Source of the DNA: Eriocheir sinensis
Taxonomy: Eukaryota; Arthropoda; Malacostraca; Decapoda; Varunidae
Direction: 5' to 3'
Length of the DNA: 64,000 bases
NCBI RefSeq assembly: GCF_024679095.1
Contig: NC_066520.1
Location: 14,248,209 to 14,312,208 of the forward strand
Each line of letters opens with the position of its first letter. Within the stretch, counting starts at the first letter, position 1. Below, piece after piece: positions 35,650 through 47,449 of this stretch. The position numbers and the translations under genes are program-made. The notes beneath the pieces were generated by a model. That model was not told the origin of the DNA and ran no database searches. It saw only the letters and a program-made list of their open reading frames with translations.

Positions 35650-36235
35650 ACAGCTGGACACGAGAGAGAAAGAGAAAAAGAAAGAGATAGATAGACAGAC
35701 AGACAAAGAGAATCGAAAACAAGAAACGAAAACGAAACAATTGGAAACGTAAGAGAAAGAAAGAGAAAAAGAAAGAGATAGATAGACAGACAGACAAAGA
35801 GAATCGAAAACAAGAAACGAAAACGAAACAATTGGAAACGTAAGAGAAAGAAAGAGAAAGAGAGAGAAAGAGATAGAGATAAAATAGAAAAGCAACAAAT
35901 GAACACAAACCAGCTGATAACGGAAGAGAAAGGGAAAAAGAAAGAGAAAGAGATAGATAGATAGACAGACAGAGAGAATCGAAAACAAGAAATGAAAACG
36001 AAACAACTGGAAACGTAAGAGAAAGAAAGAGAAAGAGAAAGAGAGATAGAGATAGAGAGAGCGAGAAAGAAAATAGATAAACAACAAATGAAACAACTGA
36101 AGACGGAAGAGAAAGAGAAAGAGAAAGAGTAAGAGAGACAAATAGATAAAGATACAGATATAGAGAAAATACAAGAACAACGAGCGAACACAAAACAGCT
36201 GGAGACGTAAGAGATAAAGAAAAAGAAAGAAAAAG
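35650..36235. repeat. Minisatellite, about 91 bp, six diverged copies
   Basis: The unit is AGAGAAAGAAAGAGAAAAAG, AGATAGATAGACAGACAGAC, AAAGAGAATCGAAAACAAG, AAACGAAAACGAAACAATTG, GAAACGTAAG. The cleanest pair is anchored at 35710 and 35801. Later copies (about 35890, 35980, 36070, 36170) diverge and lose parts. Confidence 0.87.
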
Positions 36236-36915
36236 AAAGATAGATAAATAATGGATGGAGAGAGAGAGAGGTCAGATAAACAACAACAAATAAATTAAAA
36301 TGTGAAGCGAAATGAAAGAAAAATATATATACTCACGAAAAACAATAATAAAAGCGAAAAAGAAAACAAAAGAAAAAGAATCCGATTATTTTCTTTCTTT
36401 CCTTCCTTTTTATACCTCAAGTACTTTTCCTCCTCTCCTCGTTCCTCCTCCACGTTCTTTCTCCTCTGACTTCGCATCCTCCTCCACCTCCTCCTCCTCC
36501 TCCTCCTCTCACTCCTCTTTTTCCTTGCCTCCCTCCTCCTTGTGCGGCCGACAACTCAATCGTCCCTCCCTCCTCCTATCTCTCCCTCCTCCTGTCCCTC
36601 TCTCCCTCCCTCCCTCCCTCCCTGAGCGGGCCATGCGTAGCGAATTTTCGGCCATGCACCGACACTTTCGAGCGATGAAACGTGCCGGGGTGTACGATGA
36701 AGGGGGGGGTAGAGGGGGGAGAGGGGAGTAGTCGTGGTGGTGGTGGTGGGTGCAAGGGTGTGGTGGGGTGATGAGAGGTAACCTTATCTCTCTCTCTTTT
36801 TCTTTTTTTCTCTCTTTCTTTCTCTCTGTCTGAAATATAAATGCAAGAAAAAAAGTCAAACAGATAGAGGGACAAAAAGGAAGGTGCATAAAAACGAGTA
36901 TATTATTAAAGAAAG
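36236..36915. other. No gene seen; CTC-rich and mixed sequence
   Basis: (CTC)n at about 36478-36512, CCCTCCCT near 36600-36622, then G-rich and T/C-rich patches. No coding feature. Confidence 0.5.
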
Positions 36916-36917
36916 CA

Positions 36918-36918
<1 letters not shown>

Positions 36919-36984
<66 letters not shown>

Positions 36985-37170
36985 ACCTTCCCCCCCACTT
37001 TCCCCCTCACACACTGACCCTCTCCCCTCCCCCCACCGCACACTGACCCTTTCCCCTACCCCCCCACACTGACCCTCTCCCCTCCCCCCACACTGACCCT
37101 CTCCCCCCCCACACACACTGACCCTCTCCCCTCCCCCCACCACACTGACCCCCCCTACCCCCCTCACACA
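36919..37170. repeat. (AC)n and CACACTGACC minisatellite
   Basis: (AC)n at 36919-36982 grades into a tandem of CACACTGACCCTCTCCCC-type units, about seven copies of 20-35 bp, to about 37165. C-tract length varies between copies. Confidence 0.88.
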
Positions 37171-37300
37171 CGCTCAAGAGTTATGTCGGCGCTGCATCAT
37201 CAACCAAAACAATGGCATCGGCGGAGTCCCCTTACCTGTAATTTACTAATGAATGACCTGAGTCCGTGCCAATCAGGGGGGAGAATGACCACCCTCAGGT

Positions 37301-37473
<173 letters not shown>

Positions 37474-37519
37474 TCACTCCCAACCTCGTGAAGGACAGGT
37501 AATTACTCCACCTACAGGC

Positions 37520-37585
37520 AGTGAAGAAGGAGGAGGAGGAGGAGGAGGAGGAGGAAAGGAGGAGGAGGAGGAGGAGGAGGAGGAT
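37520..37585. repeat. (GAG)n microsatellite
   Basis: Two GAG blocks split by AAAGGA. Confidence 0.9.
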
Positions 37586-37821
37586 TGTCTTTCTCCTCCT
37601 ACTCTTCTTCAGTTCGTTCAATCTTTCTCATGTAATTTTCATCATTCCTGTTCTATCATCTGTTCTCCTAATGCCTCTTTGCTCTCTCGTTTTGTATCAT
37701 TCTCCATCGCTTAGTTTTCTTTTTTATACTTAGTCAAATTTTCATCACTTCTCGTGGTATGCGGCGGTGGAGGGCGGGGAGAGGTCATCGTGCTTTCATT
37801 TCTCTTAAGAAGGTCACGTTG

Positions 37822-37903
37822 CTTTTTTTTTCTACAGCTAAAGAAACAGCTCAAGGGCAACAAAAAAAGGTATATAAAAAAAGTCCGCTAATCGCTATTC
37901 CTA
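37822..37903 (+). mobile_element. Dispersed repeat DR1, copy 5
   Basis: TTTTTTTTCTACAGC, AAAGAAACAGCTCAAGGGC, A-rich middle, then GTCCGCTAATCGCTATTCC. Diverged, plus orientation. Confidence 0.7.
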
Positions 37904-39289
37904 CAGAGACAGCTTCAACTTCTTTCCTGTTAGTTCCTTTAAGTCTGCCTTCATGTTTTGTCATACGGATCCTTTTTCTTGTCCTTCTCAAACTCATCCA
38001 TCTACTTTCTTTATTTTCTCTTTTCTTCGAACTAAATTGTTTTACTTCACATATCTTCTGAAATGTTTATAAGGCTTCTGATTTTGATTTTTGCTTTATT
38101 ATTTTTTCCTTTATGCTCGTGTTCGTCTTTGTCTTCCTAAAGTCACACTAATATATCCTTTTATAATATTTCTAAAGTTTTTTTATTCTTTCTCTCTGAC
38201 TTATCTAACTTCTTCATTATGCTTTTTTTTCCCTCCTTGTCCTTCTAACGCCACAATGATGATTTCTCTCTTCCTCAAACTTGTACGCTACTCCTTTGAG
38301 GCCTTATCATATTTATACTTTCTTGAGAGTACGTTGAGTCACTTGTTATATTTCTTCATTTATAGTTGATTCCTTTACGTAATGTGCTCAAAACCTCTTA
38401 TCGGTAGAGTCCAGGAGAATGAAGAGCAAAAACCTCTCTTCTCTTTTTATCCTAATCTCAAACGGTCGCTATCTGCCACGTTTATCTGGTCAATGAGGCG
38501 AGACAATTTGGTTCACCTGTTCACTTTATTTGCATCGTCTTCGTCTTCTCTTTCTTCTGTGTTCTCCTTCACTCTTTCTTTCTTTCCTTTTTCTTTATTT
38601 TTACTCCGCTTTACAATAATTCTTCTCATTCTTTTACTTCTGTTTTGTCTCCTCCTCTTCTCTTTCTTTTCCTCCTCCACTTCGGTCTTCGTCTTTTCTT
38701 CATTATCTTTTTTCATCTTCAAGTTCATTTTTTTATCTTGTTCTTGTTCTAATTGTCATTCCTCTTCCTCCTCCTCCTCCTCCTCCTCCTCTACCAATCC
38801 CTTCTATCCCTCCACTTGTGTCTTCAGCCTGTCTTCCACCTTCTCTTCTTTCCATACTTGCTTCCTCTTCCTCCTCCTCCTCCTCCTCGAAACCCCTCCT
38901 CTTCCTCCTTCGGTCGGGCCTGTCCTCCTCCTCGTCCTCCCCGATAATGGCTGAACAAGAAGACAACTTAATCTTCCACTTTCTATGCCCGGGCTGGAGG
39001 CGGCGCGAATGGATGGCAGACTCTTTAAAACCTGGAGCCTTGGGGCCAGGATAGTGCTAAGTGGCGGCAGCTCATTACGGGCGATTATTCCGGGCTCGGT
39101 GCATGCGTAATTGGTCCTTAAGTGGCGGGGGAGGAGGAGGGGGAAGGGGGGAGGTTCAAGACGTAAAGGTTCTTCTAAATATGTTCCTTTTTTTCATTAT
39201 TTTTTTTGTGTGTGTGTGAATATTATTTGTGGGCCTTCATTCCCTTCTTCCCTCCCTCCGGCCGTATCTTTTTTTTTTTCGACTTTTTT

Positions 39290-39290
<1 letters not shown>
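37904..39290. other. No gene seen; T/C-rich sequence
   Basis: Pyrimidine-rich plus strand with (CTC)n at about 38766-38790 and 38868-38888. The 190-residue plus frame at 38382-38954 is Ser/Phe/Leu low-complexity. A short GC-richer patch lies at about 38985-39115. No gene was recognised. Confidence 0.5.

Positions 39291-39291
<1 letters not shown>

Positions 39292-39337
<46 letters not shown>
39292..39337. repeat. (GT)n microsatellite
   Basis: About 46 bp of GT. Confidence 0.95.
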
Positions 39338-39340
<3 letters not shown>

Positions 39341-39559
39341 TAGGTGATCTGTCATTATTTCACATCTGAACTTGGCGGCTTTTCTCCCTCCCTCCCCTCC
39401 CTACCTCCTCCTACATTCTTCCTTCTCCTCCTCCTACATTCCTTCCTCCTCTTCTATATCTCCATTACAATCATCATCATCATTAATTTCCCCTTCCGTT
39501 ATCTTTTACTTACATTTAACTACATCCATAACCTTCAGACCAGTTTTATCTTACACAGT

Positions 39560-40165
39560 CTTTATAATCTTACTTTTCATTCTCTTCCTATTGTTTTTCA
39601 TTTTTTCTTACATTCTATTAATTCTCCATCTTTCCCAACCTTCTACTTTAAATCATCCCTCTTTGCTCTTCTCCTTCTAATATGAGACTACTTACTCTTC
39701 TACTTTCTCTACTCTCTCCTGTATCGCTCTCATTTGTCTTTATTCCTTTTCTCACTTTCCATCATTTCCCCATCTTTATCAACCTTCTGTTCTAACTCCT
39801 CCTTCTTTGTTCTCCTTCTACGAGACGAATACTTACTCTTCTTTTTGGTCTACTTTCCCCTCCTGCATGGCTATCATTTGTCTTTATCCATTTTCTAACA
39901 TTCCATCATTTCCCCATCTTTATCAACCTTCTGTTCTAACTCCTCCTTCTTTGTTCTCCTTCTACGAGACGAATACTTACTCTTCTTTTTGGTCTACGTT
40001 CCCCTCTTGTATCGCTATCATTTGTCTTTATCCCTTTTCTAACCTTTCATCATTTCCCCATCTTTATCAACCTTCTGTTCTAACTCCTCCTTCTTTGTTC
40101 TCCTTCTTCCACTAGACTACTACTTACTCTTCTCTTTAGTCTACTTTCCCCTCCTATATATCTTA
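39560..40165. repeat. Minisatellite, 144 bp, four copies
   Basis: The unit has CCCATCTTTATCAACCTTCTG, AACTCCTCCTTCTTTGTTCTCC, GAGACGAATACTTACTCTTC and GGTCTACTTTCCCCTCCTG. Anchors AACCTT lie at 39637, 39781, 39925 and 40069, exactly 144 bp apart. Because 144 is a multiple of three, one plus frame stays open as a 48-residue repeat. I regard that as accidental. Confidence 0.9.
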
Positions 40166-40495
40166 TACTGAACGCCGGGGTAAGTACACATTCACGTCAA
40201 AAATTGTGTTTGGGTCTCTTACTAGTTTTTCCCCCGAGCCTAATAACACCACCTCGACCACATCGGCGCTAAAGACTATAATCGGAGAGCAGGAAAAAGA
40301 AGGTTTGCCCGGCGCCTAAAGTAATACATTTATATGCCTCATTCCGGGCAACGAATCAGCCAGCGTCGTCTTGAAGTGTTTATGAATATTTATAACCCAT
40401 GACCGCGATGTTTTCCGCAAGTGTTCATCATTATGTAATTTGCACGTTACGGCATGTCTGTGGAAGTAATGTTTAGCTTGGAGGAGTAAGGAAAA
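40166..40495. other. No gene seen
   Basis: Non-repetitive sequence. The 83-residue minus frame at 40316-40567 has normal composition but matches nothing I know and runs into the next satellite. Confidence 0.4.
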
Positions 40496-41177
40496 AGGAT
40501 TGGATGTTGCTGCAGTGTCTTGTTTCTGGTAAATCGTATATGGTTCGTTAAAATAAGTACTTTTCATCGTATATTTACCAGAGTGTGTCTAGTGAGGTTT
40601 GTCTTCTGCCCTTTCTGTCGGAACACTCACTCAGAAATATAAGCAAAATGTATTAGTGGCATGACCAAAAGCAGGGATAGTTTTTATAATCTTTCTGGTA
40701 AATCGTATTGGTTCGTTAAAATAAGTACTTTTCATCGTATATTTACCAGAGTGTGTCTAGTGCCCTTTCTGCCGTAATACTCACTCAGAAATTATAAGCA
40801 AAAAGTATTACTGGCATGACCAAAAGCAGGGATAGTTTTTATAATCTTTCTGGTAAATCGTAATGGTTCGTTAAAATAAGTACTTTTCATCGTATATTTA
40901 CCAGAGTGTGTCTAGTGAGGTTTGTCTTCTGCCCTTTCTGTCGGAACACTCACTCAGAAATATAAGCAAAAAGTATTAGTTGCATGACCAAAAGCAGTGA
41001 AAGTTTTTATAATCTTTCTGGCAAATTATACAAATCATACAATCAAATACTTTTTCCCTGTATATTTGCCTAAGTATACATGTGAGTCTCTAGAGGCTTG
41101 TTTTCTCTTCCGCAATGAACACTGGGAGGCAAGCAAAAAATATTAGAGGCATGAGCAAAACGTATTAGAAGTTATCG

Positions 41178-41246
41178 TTTTTTTTTTTTTTTTTTTTTTT
41201 ACACCAGAGGAGTCAGTTCAAGGCCATAAAAAAAGGTAACAAATGT
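41178..41246 (+). mobile_element. Dispersed repeat DR1, copy 6
   Basis: A T tract of about 23, then ACACCAGAGGAGTCAGTTC, AAGGCCAT, A-rich middle. The GCCCGCTACTC end has been replaced by the tandem expansion that follows. Confidence 0.82.
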
Positions 41247-42117
41247 GAAAAAAAGCTCGCTACTCATGAAAAAAAAGCTCGCTACTCATGAAAAAAAAGC
41301 TCGCTACTCATGAAAAAAAAGCTCGCTACTCATGAAAAAAAGCTCGCTACTCATGAAAAAAAAGCTCGCTACTCATGAAAAAAAAGCTCGCTACTCATGA
41401 AAAAAAAGCTCGCTACTCATGAAAAAAAAGCTCGCTACTCATGACTCATGAAAAAAAGCCTGCTACTCATGAAAAAAAGCTCACTCATGAAAAAAGCCCG
41501 CTACTCATGAAAAAAGCTCACTCATGAAAAAAGCTCACTCATGAAAAAAAGCTACTCATGAAAAAAAGCCTGCTACTCATGAAAAAAGCTCGCTACTCAT
41601 GAAAAAAAGCTCACTACTCATGAAAAAAAGCCTGCTACTCATGAAAAAAGCTCACTACTCATGAAAAAAGCCTGCTACTCATGAAAAAAAGCACACTCAT
41701 GAAAAAAAGCTCGCTACTCATGAAAAAAGCTACTCATGAAAAAGCTCACACTCATGAAAAAAGCTGCTACTCATGAAAAAAAGCCCGCTACTCATGAAAA
41801 AAGCCCGCTACTCATGAAAAAAGCTCACACTCATGAAAAAAGCTCGCTACTCATGAAAAAAGCCCACTACTCATGAAAAAAAAGCTCGCTACTCATGAAA
41901 AAAAAGCTCGCTACTCATGAAAAAAAGCTCGCTACTCATGAAAAAAAAGCCCGCTACTCATGAAAAAAAAGCTCGCTACTCATGAAAAAAAAGCCCGCTA
42001 CTCATGAAAAAAAAGCCCGCTACTCATGAAAAAAAAGCTCGCTACTCATGAAAAAAAAGCTCGCTACTCATGAAAAAAAAGCTCGCTACTCATGAAAAAA
42101 AAGCCCGCTACTCATGA
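41247..42117. repeat. DR1-derived 22-bp satellite (about 40 copies)
   Basis: The monomer is GAAAAAAAAGCTCGCTACTCAT (GCCCGC in some copies), in which AAAAGCCCGCTACTC is the terminal part of DR1. Both ends of the array are homogeneous. The middle (about 41440-41880) is full of shortened monomers such as GCTCACTCATGA and GCTACTCATGA. It is not a CRISPR array because there are no unique spacers. Confidence 0.93.
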
Positions 42118-42330
42118 TCTAGTTTTGGTAATCTGTAACGTTTCTTTATGAATAAGTACTGTCTCATTATATATTTCTCTAGGTATGTGAGTCTAAGGAG
42201 TGTGTCTCCATCCTTTTCTACAGCAACAATTACTAAACACAGGAGCCTCTACATTAATTTGCTAAAGTATGTGAATCTAGGGAGGCGAGTCTACTGCCTT
42301 TTCTGCCAACCTCCTCAAAGAAAAGAGTTC

Positions 42331-42780
42331 ATATCTTCTACACGCAATGGGTCACAAGGCAAAACACTGAAGGAGGTTTGAGTGTGTTCGATAACAGGCG
42401 AAGTCTTTGTTGCGGGGTAAGCCTTGGAGCTGCTTGTAAGAGGTCTAGAGGCCGCTTAGAAGACGTCATCCCACCCGACACTCCGCCAGTCTTCTTCTTT
42501 TTTTTCTTGTTTTTGTTCTTGTTCTTCTCCTAGTACTTCTTCTTTTCCTTCTGGTGCTTCTTTTTTCCTCTCTTCCTCGACGTCATCCTTTTCCTCCTTC
42601 TCCTTTCCTTTCTTCTCTTCCTTCTACGCTTGCTCTTTTCTCGCCTCTTTTCCTCCTCCTCCTCCTCCTCCTCCTCTTGATCTTCCCCTCGAGGCTAGCG
42701 GTCACCCTCCCTTTATTGAGGCATTGTCCTCGATCTCTTAATCAGCCTTTGATGAAGAGGCCGCGACGCCCCCGGGTATT
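42331..42780. other. No gene seen
   Basis: Ordinary sequence to about 42480, then T/C-rich with (CTC)n at about 42650-42675, then a short mixed stretch. Confidence 0.5.
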
Positions 42781-42784
42781 AATT

Positions 42785-43520
42785 GCTGGACCGTGAGAGG
42801 GCGGAAGGAGGGAGGGAAGGAGGGAGGGAGGAAAGGAGGAATGAAATGGAGGGAGGGATGGACGTTAGCGGGAGGGAGGTACAGAAGGAGAGAGGGAGAC
42901 ATAGAAGGAAAGAATGGTGGGAGAGAAGAAGAGAGGAATGGAAGGAGGGCTGGAAGGATGGCTGGAGGAAACGAAAGACGGAAGGGGGAAAAGAGGGAGA
43001 GAATGAGGAATAAAATGAGGGTTGAAAGGGAGAAGGAAATTAAGGTGGAACGGATGGAAGGAGGAATGAAAGAAGGGATAGAAGAATTGAGAGAAGGAAA
43101 GAAAGATGGAAGGAGGGAATGAAAGAAGAAGCAAGGATAGAAATGTGAAAAAGATAGAGGATAGAAGGAGAGAGAGAAAAAGAAGTTAAGATAGAAGGGG
43201 AGATCAGGAGAGAGGGGAGTGATGGAGGGAGAAGAGGAGAAAAAGAAGGACGAAGTGAAGAAAGGAACAAGGTTAAGAATACGTAAAGAAAAGAAGATAG
43301 GAGAGAGGGAGGAGGATGTAAAGATGGAAGGGATGATCAGAGAGAAGCAGATAAGGGAATGGTGGAGGCAGGGAGAGCACGGAGGAGTGAGAGAAAAAGA
43401 AACAGAGAAGGAAAGAGTGGAGGGAGGAGTCGAGGCGAGGGAAGAAAAGGGAGAGAGAGAGAGACGGCGGCCGAAAAAGAAGACTCATGTAGTGGAGAAG
43501 AGAGAAGATAAGGATGGAGG
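42785..43520. repeat. Polypurine domain
   Basis: GGAGGGA/GAAAGA-rich plus strand for more than 700 bp with diverged GGAAGGAGGGA units. Frames are Glu/Arg/Gly or Ser/Phe/Pro artefacts. Confidence 0.8.
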
Positions 43521-44095
43521 GTAAATAATTAGCTGGACAGCGGGCCAAAGCAAAGTGTTGGTTGAGGTAACATTTAGCCATTTGTCCTTCACGACGCACA
43601 CACGCACACACACACGCACACACACACAGATCAACCCCCCTCCACACACACACACACGGAACCCCAAACAGCAACACCACCACCACCACCACCATCACCA
43701 CCAGCGCCACAGACCACATCACCGACAACATTAATTTTCATTCCACCAGAAGACCAGAAGCGCCCAGTTCTTCAGCGGGAGAAAGAAGCGCTATCGAGGA
43801 GACGACAAAAGAGGCACAAGAAGCGGCGTAGCGGGAGGGCGCAAAGGGACCTCTACGGGCGGGCGGCACAGAGGCGTGAGAGCGCGAGAGTTGCGGTCCG
43901 CGGGTTTGGGCTTCTTCGGGGGACTGGCGTTGCAGGCTGGTCGACAAAGAAGCCCCGCCGTGAGACAGATCGTGTTGGATTTGCGACGCTCCTCACCCTG
44001 GGATTACCTAAATGTCTTAATTACCACAGGGTCGACGCCTCGCCTCCTGGTAGTGGTGGTGGTGGTGGTGGTGCGAGGTTGTTGAGTAAAAGGGT
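43521..44095. other. AC- and ACC-rich patch, then GC-richer sequence; no gene
   Basis: Imperfect (AC)n near 43592-43660 and (ACC)n near 43675-43700. About 43740-44040 is CpG-richer and non-repetitive, with a short open frame on each strand. Neither matches a known family. Confidence 0.45.
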
Positions 44096-44602
44096 TGTAG
44101 TGGAGGTGATAGTAATGGTGGTGATGGTGGTATTCTAGGAGTGTTTCTGATATTAAAATGGTGTGAAGTTAGGGGGTGTGAGGTGGGGTGGTTGAAGTAC
44201 TGGTGATGGTGGTGGTGATGGTAGTGGTGGTGTGAAGCTTTGTTAAGGGAGTGGCAATGGTGGTGGTGTGAATGTGAAGGTGTTGATGGTGTTGATGGTG
44301 TGGTGGGCTGCGGTGTTGCTGGGCGTGGTGCAGTGAGGTGCGATGTGGTGTGGTGAGGTGTGGTATGGTGTGGTCTGATGGGGTGTTGCTGAGCGTGGTG
44401 TAATGTGTTGTGGTGTGGTGTGGCGTGGTGTGGTGAAATGTGGTTTTGCTAGGCGTGGTACAGTGCGGTGTGGTGTGGTGTGGTGTGGTGTGGTGTGGTG
44501 TGGTGTGGTGTGGTTTGGTGTGGTGTGGTGTGGTGTGGTGTGGTGTGGTGTGGTGTGGTGTGGTGTGGTGTGGTGTGGTGTGGTGTGGTGTGGTGTGGTG
44601 TC
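44096..44602. repeat. (GGT)-rich sequence leading into a (TGGTG)n array
   Basis: GGTGATGGTGG sequence becomes a TGGTG pentamer array at about 44280-44602. It is imperfect at first and nearly perfect from about 44468. His-Thr-Pro frames on minus are artefacts. Confidence 0.93.
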
Positions 44603-45121
44603 AGATAATATGAATCCAAGTCGTATGCAGCAATATATGAGGAAAACCACAAAAATAATGGCGCTTTAAGATTTTAGATATGAATGAAAAAGTAAATTAG
44701 ACAAGCAGGCAAAAAGCGGTTAGCATAAACACATTCCACCCGCATAGTTTAAGGTGCAATGAAGGCAAGGCGTATAAACTTAACTACAATTTGCTACAGC
44801 GCTCATCTCCGCCTCCTTTCTCGGCATCTGTGTCTCCGCCGCCCGCACGGATAAAGACCTTTTGAAGACGCGAGGTGCCGGGCAGAGTGTGACATCTATA
44901 TTAGCACACCTTAGCACATCACCTCACTGGATCTTGCTACCATACTTTACCGTCCTTAAGGTTTAGTGTAGTAATCGTTAAGAAATACGAAAGACGGATA
45001 ATTTAAAGAATGGACGCATGAGAGAAAGGAAAAATAGGTGAGAAAAAGGAAGAACAAGAGAGAAAAGGAAACAAAAGGTAGAGGAGATGAATAACAGCAA
45101 CAACAACAACAAAACTACTGA

Positions 45122-45153
<32 letters not shown>

Positions 45154-45189
45154 TCAGACAACGAGGAAGCAAGATTACAAACACATTTC

Positions 45190-45190
<1 letters not shown>
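44603..45190. other. No gene seen
   Basis: Mostly non-repetitive with a poly-A run of about 24 at 45130-45153. No feature was recognised. Confidence 0.5.

Positions 45191-45191
<1 letters not shown>

Positions 45192-45269
<78 letters not shown>
45192..45269. repeat. (AC)n microsatellite
   Basis: About 78 bp of AC. Confidence 0.96.
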
Positions 45270-45271
<2 letters not shown>

Positions 45272-45519
45272 GCCCTTCTTTTTGTCCGATTTTTTTTTTA
45301 TTCTCCACTGCAATCATACAAGATAAAATCGCAAACAAAAAATTAACCCACATATAAAAAAAAAAACACGTAACATACCAGGCCGAGCAAAGTGTGTAAA
45401 ATGATAAAAAAAAACAAAAAACAAACGCGAAAACACTTGAATTTGGACACGGTAGCGAAATTAAATAGAAAATGGCGCCTAATTGAGCAAGAACAAAGGG
45501 ACACGTGTGACTAATTAAT

Positions 45520-45543
45520 TCTCTCTCTCTCTCTCTCTCTCTC
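45520..45543. repeat. (CT)n microsatellite
   Basis: Short CT run of about 23 bp. Confidence 0.9.
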
Positions 45544-45589
45544 ACTAACTTTTTTTTATATTGGCATTACGCTAATATCCACAACATCA

Positions 45590-45650
45590 TAATATACATG
45601 TTACAAGGATTCGAACCCTGCCCAGAGAACAAGCTGAATATCACACTGGA
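45590..45650 (-). other. Isolated tRNA T-arm/B-box-like sequence
   Basis: On minus, CAGGG TTCGAAT CCTTG forms a five-pair stem (one G-T) around a standard T loop and includes a perfect B box GGTTCGAATCC. I found no good A box or acceptor stem, so this is at most a degraded tRNA-derived fragment. Confidence 0.4.
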
Positions 45651-46760
45651 CACTCAACAACTGATCACATTGACGACATTAACCTAAAAAAAAATAATAA
45701 TAATAAAAATGAAAAATAAAATAACCGACTATAGTAAACCCCTATTATATCTTTTTATCTATTGTAGGAGAGTATTCTTTTTTTTACGTTCATTATTACC
45801 CTTCCCTTAAACACAATGGCACACGCACACACACACACACAAAAAAAAAAGAATAAATAAATAGACAAAGAAATAAATAAGTAAGTAGGTAAGAAATTGA
45901 AATAAAAAAAAACAGGTAAGTACACACGAGGCACCACGAAACACCTTTCTCTACCTGAACACCCAACCAATGACTACTTCAGGTAAGCCGTTCACTCCCT
46001 CCCTCCCACCCTCTCTCCATTCTCCTCCTCCTCGTCTCCTAATACAAGTAACCAATCACCCGCCAGCACGACAAACCACACTTACTGGAGCCCCAAACTC
46101 ACATCTTATATACATTGCATTCTTTTATTTTTTTTCTCTCTCACTTTTATGCGTGTTCCCGCCCCCGCGATATGTCTTACGAGCGGTCGGTACTGTTGCC
46201 TTCCCCTCCCATCCCTTCCTCTCCCTTCCCATCCCTTTCCTCCGCTCTCCTTCTCCCCTTTCCCTATCACCACAGTCGTTCCTCTACTCAAAATGTCTTT
46301 CCCTATACACGTCAAGTACTTCTAACACACCCATGGTTCTGTGCTACTTCTTTTTTTCATTACTTAATTTACTATTTTACTTCCCTATATAACAAAGCCT
46401 GTCTTGATTATCTTTTTTTTTTCTTTTTCAATATTTTTTTTAGCTCATACCATAAGTTTTCATTTCCATTAGTTTTCTTCTCTCTTCCAACATATAATTC
46501 TCTACCATTCTCTTCTAATTGTTCCCGTTTCTTAGCTTCTTTAAATCTATATTGGTCTCAGTGTACCTTTTGCTTCTTCCTTACCATAATCTGTTTACCT
46601 AGTTCTCTTTTTACTTTTTTTCTATTTTAAGCCACACTGCCCATTCAAATCATTCTTTTTCTTTTTCTAACCAGTCTATTCTTTCAAATATATTTTTTTC
46701 ATTTTCTAGCCACACTCTGCCCTTTCAAATCATTCTTTCCCACTCTAGGCTACTCTCCTT
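45651..46760. other. No gene seen; A-rich then T/C-rich
   Basis: A-rich sequence with short AC runs to about 45960, then pyrimidine-rich. A roughly 50-bp block, AGCCACACT...CCTTTCAAATCATTCTTT, recurs near 46632 and 46708. Frames are compositional. Confidence 0.5.
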
Positions 46761-46769
46761 CACCTCCGA

Positions 46770-47310
46770 CATACCTAACCAATCTCATGGGTTTCCTTCC
46801 TTTCGGTCCCTCTCCCAAACTACCAAACTACCACACTCAACACCCCCTCAACCTCGACCCTCACCCAACTCATTCATTCTCACCATTCCCCCTTATACAC
46901 CCTACATACCTAACCTACCTCATGGCTTCCGTCCTTCCTCTCGTTCCCTCCCTCAAACTGCTAAACTACCTTATTCAACACCTCCACCTCGACTCTCTCC
47001 CAACTCATTTTTTCCTCACTACTCCTCATACCCAACATATACCTAACCTACCTAATGTCTTTCCCTCCCTCCATCCCTCCTTTCGTTCCCTCCCCAAACT
47101 ACCAAACCACCTTGTTCAACATCCCTCCACCTCGACGCTCACCCAACCTAAAGCCTTTTTCACTACTTCCCCTCACACCCAACATATACCTAACCTACCT
47201 AATGCCTTTCCCTCCCTCCCTCCCTTCTTTCGTTCCCTCCTCAAACTCCTAAACTACCGTATTCAACACCCCTCCCCCTCCACCTCGACGCTCACCCCTC
47301 CGCCAGTCTC
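46770..47310. repeat. Pyrimidine-rich minisatellite, about 133-147 bp, four copies
   Basis: The unit has ACCTAACCTACCTAATG, CCTTTCCCTCCCTCC, TTCGTTCCCTCCCCAAACT, CCAAACTACC, ATTCAACACCC, ACCTCGACGCTCACCCA. Anchors lie at about 46773, 46908, 47041 and 47188. Confidence 0.88.
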
Positions 47311-47449
47311 CCTTCCCCCAACAGGCCACCGTCCGCGTCCCCTTCTTAGCAATGCCCTCCACGCCCCTTTACCACGAACTCGCTCGCTCGTAAAACTCCT
47401 ATTCGTCAGTATTAGTCGTCACTTTACATCGTTGCCAAAACCAATATAA

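Larger units (their letters stand above)
40500..42330. repeat. About 165-bp satellite, six units, interrupted by a DR1-derived insert
   Basis: The unit has TTTCTGGTAAATCGTA, GGTTCGTTAAAATAAGTAC, TTTTCATCGTATATTTACC, AGAGTGTGTCTAGTGAGG, CTGCCCTTTCTG, CACTCACTCAGAAAT, then GGCATGACCAAAAGCAGGG. Anchors are 40524, 40693, 40849 and 41016. After the insert (41178-42117), satellite sequence resumes at 42118 with a diverged unit anchored at 42123 and a partial one near 42258. If the insert is removed, the spacing across it is 167 bp, so the array existed before the insertion. Confidence 0.88.

Noticed and set aside
41247..42117. Possible CRISPR-like array of 22-bp repeats
   Set aside because: Monomers are contiguous with no unique spacers, they derive from DR1, and the genome is eukaryotic.
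44243..44650. Thr-His-Pro repeat protein on minus
   Set aside because: Translation of the (TGGTG)n array.
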